DNA of 64,000 nucleotides from Actinostola sp. cb2023 (taxonomy: Eukaryota > Cnidaria > Anthozoa > Actiniaria > Actinostolidae). Every line of letters starts with the position of its first letter. The first letter of the stretch is position 1. The notes under the pieces were generated by a model that was not told the origin of the DNA, did not search any database, and saw only the letters and a list, made by a program, of their open reading frames with translations. The stretch lies in NCBI GenBank assembly GCA_033675265.1, contig JAUJYZ010000647.1, positions 124,001 through 188,000 of the forward strand. Direction: 5' to 3'. A program made the position numbers and the translations under genes. This document shows, piece by piece, positions 44,581 to 56,735 of this stretch.

Positions 44581-45586
44581 AAGGGCCTTGTGAAGAAAAT
44601 ACGTTCGTTGGTGTTGCGATTGTTTTGCCTCAAATAATAAATAAAATCACAATTCTGGCCATTTGAAAAGCTGTAAACAACTGAACAGGTCAGATCGACA
44701 TATCAAACTCATTGTAACATAACCCCCTAATTAGTTTCCATGGTCACGCCACCTCTCTGACATGATATAAACAAAGTCAAAATCACGTAAAAATTACAAC
44801 ATTTTGTGATTTTACTCGAAAAGTTCGTAAATGACAATATTTTTACCTGTGAATTCATAATATATAATATCTTAGCTGTAAATTAAGATAGTTTTGAAAA
44901 TGACAGCTTCAAAATTTAATGGGGCAAAATAGATTTTGAAGAGCTCGGTTGAAGCGATTTTCACAAGCGAGCGTGACCTTGTTGTCACTGTCAGACGGGG
45001 ATAACTGCATTTAAACTTTAATACGCTTGCTCCAAACACTTTTTACCGTGGAAATCGGATTCAGCGATAAATTTCCTTTATTTTGGTATAAGTTCACGTA
45101 TATTCCGATTAATTTCAATGGGGCAAACTTCCAAAGACTATAGGTCTTTCCCTGAATTGTTCATCGTCTTTTGTGGGTCGGTGGAGGCATTTGGAGCCGA
45201 AATGGAGATTCTTCGAGCAATTACACGTAGCGTTGCTCTCTACTCGTCGAAGCGATCGCTGTAACCAACACAGTGAAGTTTTACTTGATTGCCGGCTATA
45301 TCCACGACTGTGCGAGATACTGTACGCTAGCTAGAGCAAATGTTCAAGTTTATGGGCAATGAGTTTATATGAGTTTATTCGCAGCACATGGGCATTTTGT
45401 CTGCGCATGCGTGAATTGCCAACATGAACACAAAGACCCTCTGACACGCGCATATATCCCGCGCCATCCCGCGCTTATTTAAATAACAGGAATAACAAAC
45501 AAGATGGCGAAGTTCTATCTCATATATTTATTTATTAACTTGTCTATATGAATATATGCAACTCAGAAATGATGGATTCTATTTTA
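44581..45586. other. non-coding stretch
   Basis: Nothing recognisable. Confidence 0.45.
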
Positions 45587-46310
45587 TCAATGCTGAAGGC
45601 ATGCTGCAGTTGTCATAACCAGTATTTTCGATGCATTATGAGTTGCATATTGCAAGGTGAGGGAGGTCCAGACATGACAAGCTAAACTGACAATGGCTGC
45701 CGTCTTCGCCGTATACATGCACTTTGAACATTCATAGCAGGAGCTATGCTTTTTTTGAAAGTCATTTATTGTGATGAATGGAATAATCTTCGCCTCCGTA
45801 GCATTAAGCAGCTTGGGGGTCGGTAGAAATCGAAAGATAATTTGACTTGAATGCTTGGAGTCCACATTTCTGCTCGTCGCGAGTCCCGTAAATGGTAAGC
45901 AAAAATATTGCAATGCAAAACAGTGGAAACAAGTTTTAATCTTCTCAACAACTAATTTTTCTGCAAAGTCTGTTCTCTCATTTATACTCAAAGACTTAGA
46001 ATAAGGAAATAGACGAAGATATGATAGAACCATGACTTCGAGAAGTAACACAAAACATCAATTCCGCCATTACACCGAGTATAGGGTGAGAAGAATCTAT
46101 TAAATCTGACAGCTATACATTTTTTGAAGCCCCATTCTCTATAAAAACTGAAATTATATAAAGGAATGAATGCTGTGGTAGTTATCTCCAACTTGGGGTT
46201 CGGTAAAAATTTCAAGAAATATCTCGTTAAAGTTCGACCTAAATTGAACACCTCTACATATTCACCGGGCCATAGCTCGAAATCGCGTCCACCTGAAAGA
46301 CCATTTCATT
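45587..46310 (-). other. possible host exons with a duplicated module
   Basis: An acceptor-like site (TGGTCTTTCAG, at about 46295) opens a frame with GRDFELWPGEYVEVFNLGR, then RYFLKFLPNPKLEITTTAFI and a conserved-looking Cys. Lower down, near 45850-45740, the frame SSQIIFRFLPTPKLL with KIIPFITINDFQKKHSSC is similar in spacing, so a module seems duplicated. The first entry is phase 1, like the TSP1 exon on the same strand. I do not recognise the family; no signal peptide or membrane segment is clear. It may equally be a decayed repeat. Confidence 0.35.
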
Positions 46311-47500
46311 AAAATTCTAAACATTTACTTTCATCACAATTACCAAGCGTTAATCCAGTGTTGTAGAATATTTGATTGTAGAAATAATTAACGCTGAACA
46401 TCCAACTCCAAACACCAGTCGCATTTCAATGTAAAATATCTCGCCATCAAAAGAAATAACAGCGGCCAAACATATATCCAGGGGAAGAAGTATTTATCGT
46501 CTTTAAAAATGAGTAAATTTTCATGACGTTTAAACTTTAGAAACGCGTAGATCTCCTACAAAATATCCTTAAAATGAGCTATCGAGCTGGAAAATGGTTC
46601 AGACGCCACTGGTCAATGCTGTGTTGGCGCATGCGCAGACAAAATACCCATATGAAACAGGTGATGCTATTTGTATACAAACACCTTTCATTTCTAACGG
46701 CTAAAGTACAAAACATGTTGACGTGGATTAACGTGTCACATACTGCAAAACTCAAGAGCAAAAGCACTAGCAAATGATGTAAACAACGACAATAATATAT
46801 CAGTTTGCCGTGTCACCGTCAGTAGTCTTGCTCGTATAAATTGATACCTTGCTTTACGGTAAACGATCTCGATCGGTGGACTTTTTCATGTTGCTAAAGA
46901 CATTTCAATGCTTCGATAACACTCACGCAAACATCACTTACAGCGGCTTCGATCTTCCTAATTCGATACATTTAGAATCAGAAAAGAACTATCCGTTGAA
47001 GCTATAAATTCACTCGATGCGATTCGAATTTTAATTTATGCTATATTTAGCAACCTATAATCGGTAAACGATCTCGATCGGTGGACTTTTTACTCGGGCC
47101 CTTCCGAAGGAAGCCCGAATTATAAAATGGGCTTTCTTGTTGGTTTTTTTTAGTTTTGTTTGGTCAAAGAATGAAGAAAGTATGCGACGTATTTAATCGT
47201 ATCGAGTTTCAAGGTTACTCAGCAGATAAGGGAAAACAAACGACACACAGGACTCAAGTAGATTTGAATCTTAGTTTTGAAAGCAGCTGTAGATCTTCAA
47301 GCTATTGAAGGTCAGGATTCTAGTTATAATTAAGCTCACAACCAGCGATGTAACTACATCTATTGACAGAAAGCTATATGTACAGAAGTCATGCAAACAA
47401 TCGAGCCAGTCGAGTTATTTTCAGTAACTCACGATGGATGTTTATTTTATTCCACGTTTGAAAAATTCAGTACGATTACAGTTGTGTGATCCTTGTGTGA
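46311..47500. repeat. non-coding stretch with repeats
   Basis: AAACGATCTCGATCGGTGGA occurs at 46860 and 47067. About 46945-47055 repeats 19905-20040. No gene. Confidence 0.55.
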
Positions 47501-47501
47501 G

Positions 47502-48383
47502 TCATACATCTATTACGCGACCTAATTTTAATTTTAATTGTTCACTGACCGGTGTAAACAACTCCTGTGTGCTACCCACTTCCCTAGGCGGTGCAAACGT
47601 AAACGCTGGCGTTGAAACAGACGTAACTTGTTTTTCGGTGTTCTTAAGTGCTTCTACCAGCGATGGAAAAGCTCCTCCAAACAGTCCCGACGATCGGACC
47701 GGGAACGCTACCTTGCAAGACCATCCTGTGTGTCCAATTTCCCCACATCGATTGCATACTAGCTCTTTTGGGCAATCCTTCGAAATATGACCCAGTTCGT
47801 GGCACCTAAAACACTCCTTGTCAGGGCAATCTCTGGCAAAGTGTCCTGTACCCCCACATTTCCTGCACGTCTGTTGTTGTCCTCGATAGTATACTTTCGC
47901 TTCATAACCCAAGATCCTCAGAAAGCTAGGAATCTGTTGGCCCACCGACATCGTCACTGTTCTTACGCCGGTCTCTATCTCTGGGTGATTCATCATCATG
48001 TCCCGACGAATATGGTAGACGTGGCCAAATTCGCCTAACGCCACATGCACTTCTCGATTGCTTACTTCATAGGGCAGATAATACACCTTTACATATTTCC
48101 TTCTGGCATCCACGTTCGTTACAACCACCGGGTACCCGTTTATCGTCAAAGTCCCCAAACTTAGGATATGCTCCACGTAATCCACGCTCTCGAATGTGAC
48201 AATCAGCGAACCATCGTTATCCGTCTGGACGCACTTTATGGATCCTTCATCGCATTCCACTTCATCTTGCAAGAACTTTACTACCGCTGCTGGAGAGACT
48301 CTTTTTAGCACGTCATGTTCCAAAGCTAACCTTACTGAGCATGCTCGCCGATCTCCATTCCCCATAAATATGTCAGACGGCAT
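47502..48383 (-). CDS. LINE ORF1 protein (RRM-like plus three zinc knuckles), no ORF2 attached
   Basis: An intact 293-residue frame. Residues about 15-95 form an N-terminal domain (ACSVRLALEHDV, then VTFESVDYVEHIL and INGYPVVVTNVDARR). YYLPYEVSNREVHVALGEFG with YHIRRD looks RRM-like, as in ZCCHC3-type proteins. Three CCHC knuckles follow: CRKCGGTGHFARDC, CFRCHELGHISKDC and CNRCGEIGHTGWSC. It is the RNA-binding ORF1 of the LINE type found at 52-55 kb, about 60 percent similar by eye. It stops after VIDV, shorter than the other copy (343 residues), and no ORF2 follows. It could be a truncated copy or a retained gene. Confidence 0.75.
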   Translation of the reverse strand: MPSDIFMGNGDRRACSVRLALEHDVLKRVSPAAVVKFLQDEVECDEGSIKCVQTDNDGSLIVTFESVDYVEHILSLGTLTINGYPVVVTNVDARRKYVKVYYLPYEVSNREVHVALGEFGHVYHIRRDMMMNHPEIETGVRTVTMSVGQQIPSFLRILGYEAKVYYRGQQQTCRKCGGTGHFARDCPDKECFRCHELGHISKDCPKELVCNRCGEIGHTGWSCKVAFPVRSSGLFGGAFPSLVEALKNTEKQVTSVSTPAFTFAPPREVGSTQELFTPVSEQLKLKLGRVIDV

Positions 48384-48684
48384 CTCTTTTAAAGTTTTGT
48401 TCGGCCAAGCCGAAAAAAACTTAGTCTATTAGCCGAAAATCAGCAAGTTCTCAAAGACTATAACAGATTTTTTTTTATTTTTTAATTTTTTATAAAATCT
48501 TTAATAAGATTAAAACAAACGGGCACTAACCCAGTTTCACAATTTTTCTACATTATACTCGAAACTCTAAACCTCATACTTTTACTTATTTACACTCTTT
48601 ACAACTTGTACTTCCTATTACTTTATTTACTTCTTATTCCATTTCATATTATACGATTTATTTTCCAAAATTTTCAATTTCCAT

Positions 48685-49056
48685 AACTGCATAAATTAAT
48701 TTTTTCCTCTAATTTTCTCTAATATTCGTTAATTTTCCGTTTTTTTTTTTCCTTCCCAAGAGCACCTCCCCCTTTATTTAAGCAGGACTGCGTCCTCAGT
48801 ATTTGTCAATACTACTCTTAACCTCTTTATCTGCCACTTGATTTTGTCCATATTTGCTCATTAGTATGCAAAAACTGCATAAATTCACTTTTTTTTCCAA
48901 TATTCTCTTATATTCATTTATTTTTTGTTTTTCCTCTGTAAAGCCCACCTCCACCTTTATTTAAGTAGGACCGTGTCCTCAGTGTTTCTTAATACCCCAC
49001 TTAAACCCTTTATCCAGCATTCAGTTCTGTCCAATTTGCTCATTAGTATGCAAAAA
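48685..49056 (-). repeat. tandem duplication in the LINE 3' UTR
   Basis: Two units of about 185 bp: each has GCATAAATT, a T-rich tract, CACCTCC(A/C)CCTTTATTTAAG, a GGAC..GTCCTCAGT stretch and GCTCATTAGTATGCAAAAA. Units are about 80 percent similar. Confidence 0.75.
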
Positions 49057-49062
49057 ACATAT

Positions 49063-52000
49063 TTACTGCCAAAATTCTTTTTTGTCCCCCCATACCTTCT
49101 GAAAATCTCTTTCACTCAAACGAAACGACTCAACACTTAAACGAAACACAATATCTTTCTTACACTTTCTTACAATATCAATATACGGACGAACACTGTT
49201 ACGGAACGTCGCACTATTACGAAAAAACCAAATATTATTTAACATACATTCTACTACAAACATCACCAAGTCTTTACGTTCCCCCTTGAACAAACCCAAA
49301 AACACACATTTTGCATTGACAACAAACTCACGTGACCACTTTCTGACTATTCTCACGACCCATCCCCACGCTTTTTTCACACGACTACACTGCAAAAAAC
49401 AATGTTCAATAGTTTCATCCTTCCCACATACTGCACACCGCTTAGACACCACATTATACCCCCATCTAACAAGACTGTCCCGCACTTTTGTCACTCTCTG
49501 TACAATACGCCACCTCACCTCACCCACAATATTTTCAGACAAACTGTTACGAAACCCCCCCCAGACATCCTTCCATTCAGTCACACTCACCTCACTCCAA
49601 TAACCCATACACCTCGGTTGTTTCAACTTACTATTTACTAGGAACTCATACATCTTACTCACCACTGCACAAACTTGCACTGAACACAAACGAATTTCCG
49701 CATACACCGCTTTATAATATTTAGACAAAAACCCCGCCCCTGGCTTCAAGTTATCCCGTAAAAACATCCAATCATCACGTAACGATGACAACCGCACACC
49801 TAAATAATATCTCAAATAGCACCACATTTTACCCGACAACCTATTTAGAGACCCTACTACATTTGCTATATGCAAAGCACGCACACGAACCCCAAAATCC
49901 ACCATTCCCAACCCCCCTGACAGACATGGTAACAAACACGTTTCCCTTTTGATCAACTCTACTTTCCCATTCCACACAAAACTCCACACTAACGAATTCA
50001 CTTTAGTCACCACCCAACTCGGCACAGTTAACACCCTAACCCTAGCCACATAATCTAACTTTGACAACCCCAACACTTTAACAATCAACACTTTACCTCT
50101 CAACGACAAACATCTACCTTTCCACATATCTAATACCTTCTTTAACTTTTCACACTTCGCCACCCAGTTCTCATCCTCTACATTATCTCCAAACCACACC
50201 CCCAATACTTTCATTCGCACTACCCATTTTTAACCCATATGGTTTATCCATTCTATTATTCCACGATCCTATCCACATTGCCTCTGATTTCCCTCTATTC
50301 AACCTCGCCCCCGTCCCACGCCCAAAAAACTCCACTATATCTAGATACTTACTAATTGACACCCCATCCCGCAGCACCGCAGTCGTGTCATCAGCATACT
50401 GAGAAATATTAGTATGCTGACCACCCGACCCCGGCACCAAAAATCCACATATACCCTTCTCGGCACGAACACTACACGCTAACACTTCTGCCATTAACAC
50501 ATACAACATAGGTGACAACGAACACCCCTGCCTAATCCCCTTCTCTAGCACAATACTCTCCGTCAACTCCCCATTACAAATCACTTTCGCTGTCGCACCC
50601 ACATATAACACATTCATCCACTTTCTAAAATCCTCCCCAAAACCTAACCTCCCCAACACCCTATTCAAAAAAACCCTATCCACCCTATCAAACGCTTTCT
50701 CCTGATCCAAAGTCAAAATGACCCCTCCCTCCCCAGTATGATCAATATGATCTAGTACATCTCTCATCACATTCAAATTGTCAGTAATCGACCTCCCCAT
50801 CACCCCACACGTCTGGTCTTCACACACAACCTCTGACATGACACTCCTCAAACGAACACTCAGAGCCTTAGAGACTATCTTATAATCCAAATTAAGAAGA
50901 GAGATCGGCCTCCAATTCTTGAGTTCTTTCCGATCTCCCTTCTTAAATGCTAACCTCACAACACTCCGCACACATTCTTCAGGCAAACTCTCCACTTCGA
51001 AACTCTCGTTTGCCAGCTGACACACTACAGGTAGTAACAAACTCACTAAAACATTTATAAAATTCCAACGATAGCCCATCATCTCCCGGTGTTTTCCCAT
51101 TAGCCATTCCCTTCACTGCATACTCTAACTCCTCCACTCTTACTCTCCCTTCACAATTGTTACACGACTCATCTGACAACACTGCTGACAATTTACTTAA
51201 CAATACATCTTGTACCTCTACATCTACATCTTCCAACTTAAACAAATTCCTGTAAAACATTTCAATCACCTTCCTTTTTTCACTCTCATCACTCCATTCT
51301 GTTCCATTTCCATCCTTCAACACATCTATAAAATTCCCCTGACCATGCCCCCCACATAAGTTAAAAAAAAATCTCGTCGGTCTTTCCCCCTCCTCAATCC
51401 ATTGCGCACGACTCCTTACCTTCACACCTTCACTCTCTCTCATCACTGCCGCTTTCAATTCCCCATTCAGTTCACTAATCCTCCCAGCCACATCCTCCCC
51501 TAAAGCTAAGCCCCTTTTCAACCTTATAATCTCATTAGTTATCTTATCCCGTTTCTTCCTTCTCTCTCTCGCCTTTGCAACCGAATGTCGAATGACAAAT
51601 TTCTTGACCCCTTTTTTAAACTTGACCCAAAATACCCCTACCCTCTCCCCCTTGTTTCGTTCTAAATATTGCCTTATCCACTTTCTCATACTCTTTACAA
51701 ACTCACTATCCTCCAACAACCCATTATTAAATTTCCACAGCCCTTTGCTTTTACAACCCACACTACGATTCAAAGACAACACAACACCATCATGATCCGA
51801 TACTCCTAACACTTCTACAAAACAGCCAGTTACAACATCCACTAAATCCTTTGACACATAAAACCGATCTAACCTCGATCCTATTCCCTGACCCATCCAT
51901 GTAAACGAAACAGTACGACCATGCACAGACACCCAAACATCAGACAATTTAAAATCCCTCAAAAACGTCTTCAATTCCTCGCCCCCAGCTCTATTTGTTC

Positions 52001-52448
52001 CTGTCGTCGCCGTTGTATCTCTACTCTCCAACACACAATTAAAATCCCCCCCCATTATACAGTACGAGTTTGCAAACACATAATCATGAAGCCCTTGAAA
52101 AAACAATTTACGATCGCTAACATTCACTGGCGCATACACACACAGAAAAGTATATCTTACATTCCCCCATTTGACTAACAAACTCAACACTCTCCCCTCA
52201 GTATCTCGACGAACGTCCAAAACATCTAAACTCACACGATCGCTCAACAAAATCCCTACACCCGCACTCCTCACCTCACCAAAACTCCAATAACATTTAC
52301 CTTTCCATGCCTTTCCAAACCGCTCAGCTTTCCGTTGATTACAAACAAAAGACTCTTGTACAAATACAACATTCCACTTAGACAATACTGGACATTTTAC
52401 ATCTCGCCTCGCCACTGTTGCCACACCCCGAACATTACAAGACAACAT
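49063..52448 (-). pseudogene. LINE ORF2: APE endonuclease and reverse transcriptase
   Basis: Starts MLSCNVRGVATVARRD at 52448. The endonuclease carries VFVQESFVC, GGDFNCVLESRD and SDHDGVVLSL near its end. RT begins with MANGKTPGDDGLSLEFYK, continues in a second frame with NWRPISLLNLDYKIVSK, LTLDQEKAFDRVDRVFL, GIRQGCSLSPMLY and the catalytic QYADDTT, and in a third frame with the thumb and a Cys-His segment (CAVCGKDETIEHCFLQC). It nicks the target and primes reverse transcription there. Frameshifts near 51050 and 50215 break it. Apart from these the coding sequence is clean. Confidence 0.92.
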
Positions 52449-53457
52449 CGCACAGAATTACCCATACAAATCGGTCATATCCTTAAAATACGTTGCATTT
52501 GAAGAAACGATACACGATCCTTATTTAAATCTCAGAGTTTCCCCCTAAAATAGAAAATGTATCGAAAATTTGGTGGGAAAAGCTTTTATTGGGAGCTTAT
52601 AGTGAATTTCGCGGGTTATTTTCTTAAACTGGAACCCAGTTCTGCCCGGCCAAACGCTCGCTCCAATGTCATAAATTCCCCTTACTTCGCGGCTTATTTT
52701 ATCCGTGTTAAAAAAGAAACTGGTGCTTAAATTTCTGTAGCTATAGCAATGGAGGCTAGGCTGCAAGGTCAGAGTAAAATGGCAGCCGATGGAAGTGTTT
52801 TGAAGCTAAAAATCGTCTCGTAATTTGACATTTTCGACTGCTTCGCTTCGTTGGTATAAAACAGAACTTCAAGAAAAGTCGCTAGTGAACATTGGTATGG
52901 AAGAAAGCTTGATATTGGAAGCAATAGAGCTATGTCGGGGCACCAAAATTCAAGTGTTACAATTGTTGTATTTCGCAAGGCTGAGCAACAGGAATCGATC
53001 AAACTGCTGGCATGATGAAATCCCATACATTCTAACACTACGGAGACCTGACATTCACCCTGAAAAAGTCGCTAGAAGACGAAAGGATATTTACAATCAA
53101 TAACTTGGCAAGTAAACTTCAGTCGCAAGTATTTTGTATTCCGTTGTTACAATTTATCGTAGATCACTGGTTCATTTGTAAATGACAGCCTAAACATTGA
53201 CTTTCTTCGATTTTACTGTAAATTGTACGAAGATCGAGTGGCTGAGTGCCGTAATGGGATTGGGTCTAGCATATAATTAGGATAAAATCCCGGATGTGAC
53301 ACAAATTTCTGTGCGATGATAGGTTTAAATTAGCCATGAAGTTAACAGAGACATTTACATACTACACTCATTTAAATATTCAAGTTACGAAAAACCTAGC
53401 TAAATAGTTACTCGACTAAAACTTTTCAACAACTAAAGCAGCGCTTACCAATAAAAA
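52449..53457. other. region between LINE ORF1 and ORF2
   Basis: About 1 kb separates the two ORFs on the minus strand, long for a LINE intergenic spacer. No further ORF is convincing, though it may hold an inserted sequence. It is mirrored at 62176-63184. Confidence 0.5.
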
Positions 53458-54667
53458 CTAACGTCTCTGCTTGACTACCGACTCAATCTCCTCCATGTCC
53501 CTCTTGAGCTTTGCCCTCGGGCTCGTCACTGGCGAAGCCGGCCGCTTTGCTGTACCCGACACCGCCTCCATATCTGACTCAATATCCGACTCCACCGACG
53601 ACATGTTATCTTGTCCATCTCCCTCGCCTATCGCCGACTCTGAATCAGACCCTCCTGACAGCATGTTATCCGTCTCCGTATCATCTTTTGGTGGATGTTT
53701 CATCACCTTGATCATCTCCTCCACAATTTCCGCCGGTCCCTTACTTTCCACCGTGTTTGTTGAGCTCTGTGGGGTGTACAGTTCTTGGGTTGCTCCTGTT
53801 CCCGACTCTGCGTCCTCCGTACAACTACTCGTTCCTTTAATCGGTGTTTCCACTTCTGCCGTGCTCCATATCTGGCTCGGAGGAGCGAACACGAAGCCCA
53901 ACGGCGAACTGAGTTGGCTTTGCTGCCTGCCTTGATGCGCTTCTGCGGTCGATTGCGAATCCACGACCTTACTTGGTGCCGTAAATTTAAACGCCGCCTT
54001 GCAGGACCAGCTTGTGTGGCCCTCTTCCCCACATCGTTCACACATCTCTCCACCATCGTACACTCCCTAGAAACGTGCCCCAAACCATGGCAGCGAAAGC
54101 ACTGCGTGTTGGGGCAGTCTTTTGCAAAGTGGGATGCACTGCCACATTTGCGACACGTTTGTCGTTGTCCTCGGTAGTAGACCTTGACTTCACTGCCCAT
54201 TACTTTAAGAAAGCTTGGGACCTCCTTGTTCACTGTCATTGTCACTGTTCTGACCCCACTCTCAATTTCTTTGAAGTCATAGCACAAATCCCTTCGCACA
54301 TGGTAAACATGGCCGTACTCCGATAAGGCTGCTTGTAATTGTTGATTACTGACTTCGTATGGTAGATAGTATATCTTCACATACCGCCTCCGTGCATCCA
54401 CGCTTGACACCACCACCGGGTAACCATTGATCGTCAGCATCCCCAGATCCAATATTTTTTCTACATATTCTTGAGACTCGAACGTTACCACAATTGACCC
54501 GTCCCTAGCTGTCTACTTGTACGCACTTGATCGCCCCTTCTTCGCATGCGGCTTCACTGTACAGGAATTCAATCACGTCTGTTGGCGAAACTTTTCTTGT
54601 GACGTCGTGTTCCAACGCCAAGCGAACTGAGCATGCTCTTCTACCACCAATGTAGGAACTTGACTGC
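53458..54667 (-). pseudogene. LINE ORF1, left palindrome copy
   Basis: Start codon at 54667 (MQSSSYIGGRRACSVRLAL). A frame break with a TAG codon near 54510 separates the first 57 residues from the rest (VTFESQEYVEKIL, YYLPYEVSNQQLQAALSEYG). Knuckles CRKCGSASHFAKDC and CFRCHGLGHVSREC are in frame. A 2-bp insertion near 54040 (extra CA) then shifts the third (CERCGEEGHTSWSC), and the remainder, ending RDMEEIESVVKQRR, is read in another frame. The acidic Ser-rich C-terminal tail is not in the 47.5-kb copy. The right-arm copy lacks the 2-bp insertion. Confidence 0.85.
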
Positions 54668-56515
54668 ATTTTCTTGATTAACAGATACTACGCTCGATCG
54701 TTGACCTTTGCATAGCACCGACAGCAAGCCCGTGGTAGAAATGTATGGCAAAACAGAGAAAATCAGAAATATCTGAAGAACTAAACTTCGGATGCAAACT
54801 CCCGATAGCTAATTCACAAGTTTAATGTTTTGGGTGCTCGAATCGAGTACACTTCTTACAATCAAGCGAAAATAAAGTATGACAAAATCGATTTCAAAAA
54901 TCGCTCTCTCAACAACATCTCACCTCTGTCATTTACTGTAAAAGGCCGCCAAATTGAGTAAATTCCTAAAAGTTGGAGTCCGGTAGCAGCTTCGTCGAGC
55001 GTGGTACACACTTTCCCGATAGCCAGTTCGAAAGGACGTCATCTAAACTCACAGAATATCACACTTGTTTGGCCATAAATTCCACTTCTAATATGACAAA
55101 GTCCAGCCAAAGATAAGCTAAATTCCACTTTCGCCGATACAGAAGCATACTGAGTAAATATACTGTTTTCACCGTTGTTTTTTCACTCGGTAAACGCTTC
55201 TGTCAAGATTATTTGGATCGCCATGTTTACATAAGTAGCCTGGCCTGTTAGATTACACAGGAAACCCAGAGATAGTTAGCTGAGTTAGGCTCAAAAAGCG
55301 AGAAATAGGAGAGACGATGGAGGGGAGCAGAGGGGAGGGGGTTCAACTTTGGGCTTCCTGTGGTAAATACCATTTTCGTATCTTTTTGCGAAATTTGCAA
55401 TTATTTTAAAATGTAGAGGATGTATGATCAAGATCGCTTCACACTATTAGTTTGTGATTCAGATTTCACATAGTTTACATGAATTTGAGCATAATCTTTT
55501 GATTCTGGGTAACTCCGCTGACACAAATAATCGTAGACGCAAAATGTCTCTGATTTCTGGCAATGACATACATATGTTTTATTTAATATTCCCCGTAGGG
55601 CTAGTCAGTCACAATTTACATTTTTAAAGAAATGCGAAAATAGATAGACGGTCATTTATTGTATCACGGCTCGTACGGTGATGGAAAAGCCGCGTATAGC
55701 ACAGTTCCGTGTGAACGGAACGCCTAAACGTACAACTTTTTGAACGGTTACAAATTCGTCCGGAACCGTGTAGACGGCCGTTAGGTTGGATGTTCAAAGC
55801 GCAACAACTGAAACAAGATATAATGGCGCTTTTTGAGCAAACTTGAAATAATCCAAATAATTATTATTTGTATTTCCTGCGGGGACTCATCAGTTTGTCA
55901 ATATATCACCGCGTAAACTGCAACTTATAAGCCCTGTGCTTATACAAGTTCGTAATGGTTTATGGGTGGGCTTATCAACGGCAATTGTTGTTGTTTGAAA
56001 GTATATGGGCCTATAACCGGGAAGGCTTATAAGCTGGGGGAGGGGGCGGTATGGCCTTATTTTGAGCGTTCACCCAACAGGCCACGTGCAGGACTTGCGA
56101 CATTTTGGGCGAGCGCTTAATTTCAAGCACCTTTTCGCAAGACAAGTCACACGATTTTTCTGTGGAAGTCATAAACGGCCTACACAAACCAAAGCTATGT
56201 AGACTACACTAGACAGCGCCATCTAAGCCTGGTCATTTTCAAAAGCAATATACGCCACGTTTACAAGCAGCAAAGGCATGATTCCAATGATCCCGCAATG
56301 TTGTGGTACAACATCACGAATAATCACGTGCATCACTCGAGCGTACTGCTCATGAATGTTCACAACTAATTTACATATAAGCAGAATCATGACCATATAA
56401 AAACGAGTTTAATACGAAATCATTCTACTAACATTGAAAATTTTCACCATAGAGCAAATCTAACTCAGAGAAACAGAAGAAAGAAAGAAAAAAAAAAGAA
56501 TTATTGATACTACAT

Positions 56516-56575
56516 TTGACTGGGATTCGAACCCGAGACTTCTGCGTCGTAGTCCAACGTCTTACCTATTCTCCC
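56516..56575 (-). pseudogene. tRNA-like sequence (left arm)
   Basis: Mirror copy of 59059-59118; see that entry. Confidence 0.5.
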
Positions 56576-56619
56576 AAAAATAACAACTTTTCAAGTATCC
56601 AGTGTGAACGCAAATCCAA

Positions 56620-56735
56620 AGTGGACTCAGATCGATCTGAGATCGATCTGAGATCGATCTCAGATCGATCCAAGTGTGAACGCAATTTTTTTTTCTAGAT
56701 CGATCTCAGATCGATCTCAGATCGATCTAGAACCC
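56620..56735. repeat. GATCGATCTGA palindromic array (left arm)
   Basis: Seven or more GATCGATC octamers joined by TGA/TCA, bounded by GTGTGAACGC motifs in direct and inverted orientation. Mirrored at 58898-59013. Confidence 0.85.

Larger units (their letters stand above)
48470..54710 (-). mobile_element. Tx1/L1-like LINE (non-LTR retrotransposon)
   Basis: Minus strand: ORF1 (54667-53458), ORF2 (52448-49063) and a 3' untranslated region down to about 48470, next to a short A-rich end. The arrangement (CCHC ORF1, then APE endonuclease-RT with a C-terminal zinc segment) points to the Tx1/L1 group; the exact clade is inference. The 5' end is not defined. The right portion above 51633 lies inside the palindrome and is mirrored at 60.9-64 kb. 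The element is disabled by frameshifts in both ORFs. Confidence 0.8.

Noticed and set aside
53471..53935. Plus-strand frame antisense to LINE ORF1 (and its mirror)
   Set aside because: It is the complement of the acidic Ser/Asp-rich tail; shadow.
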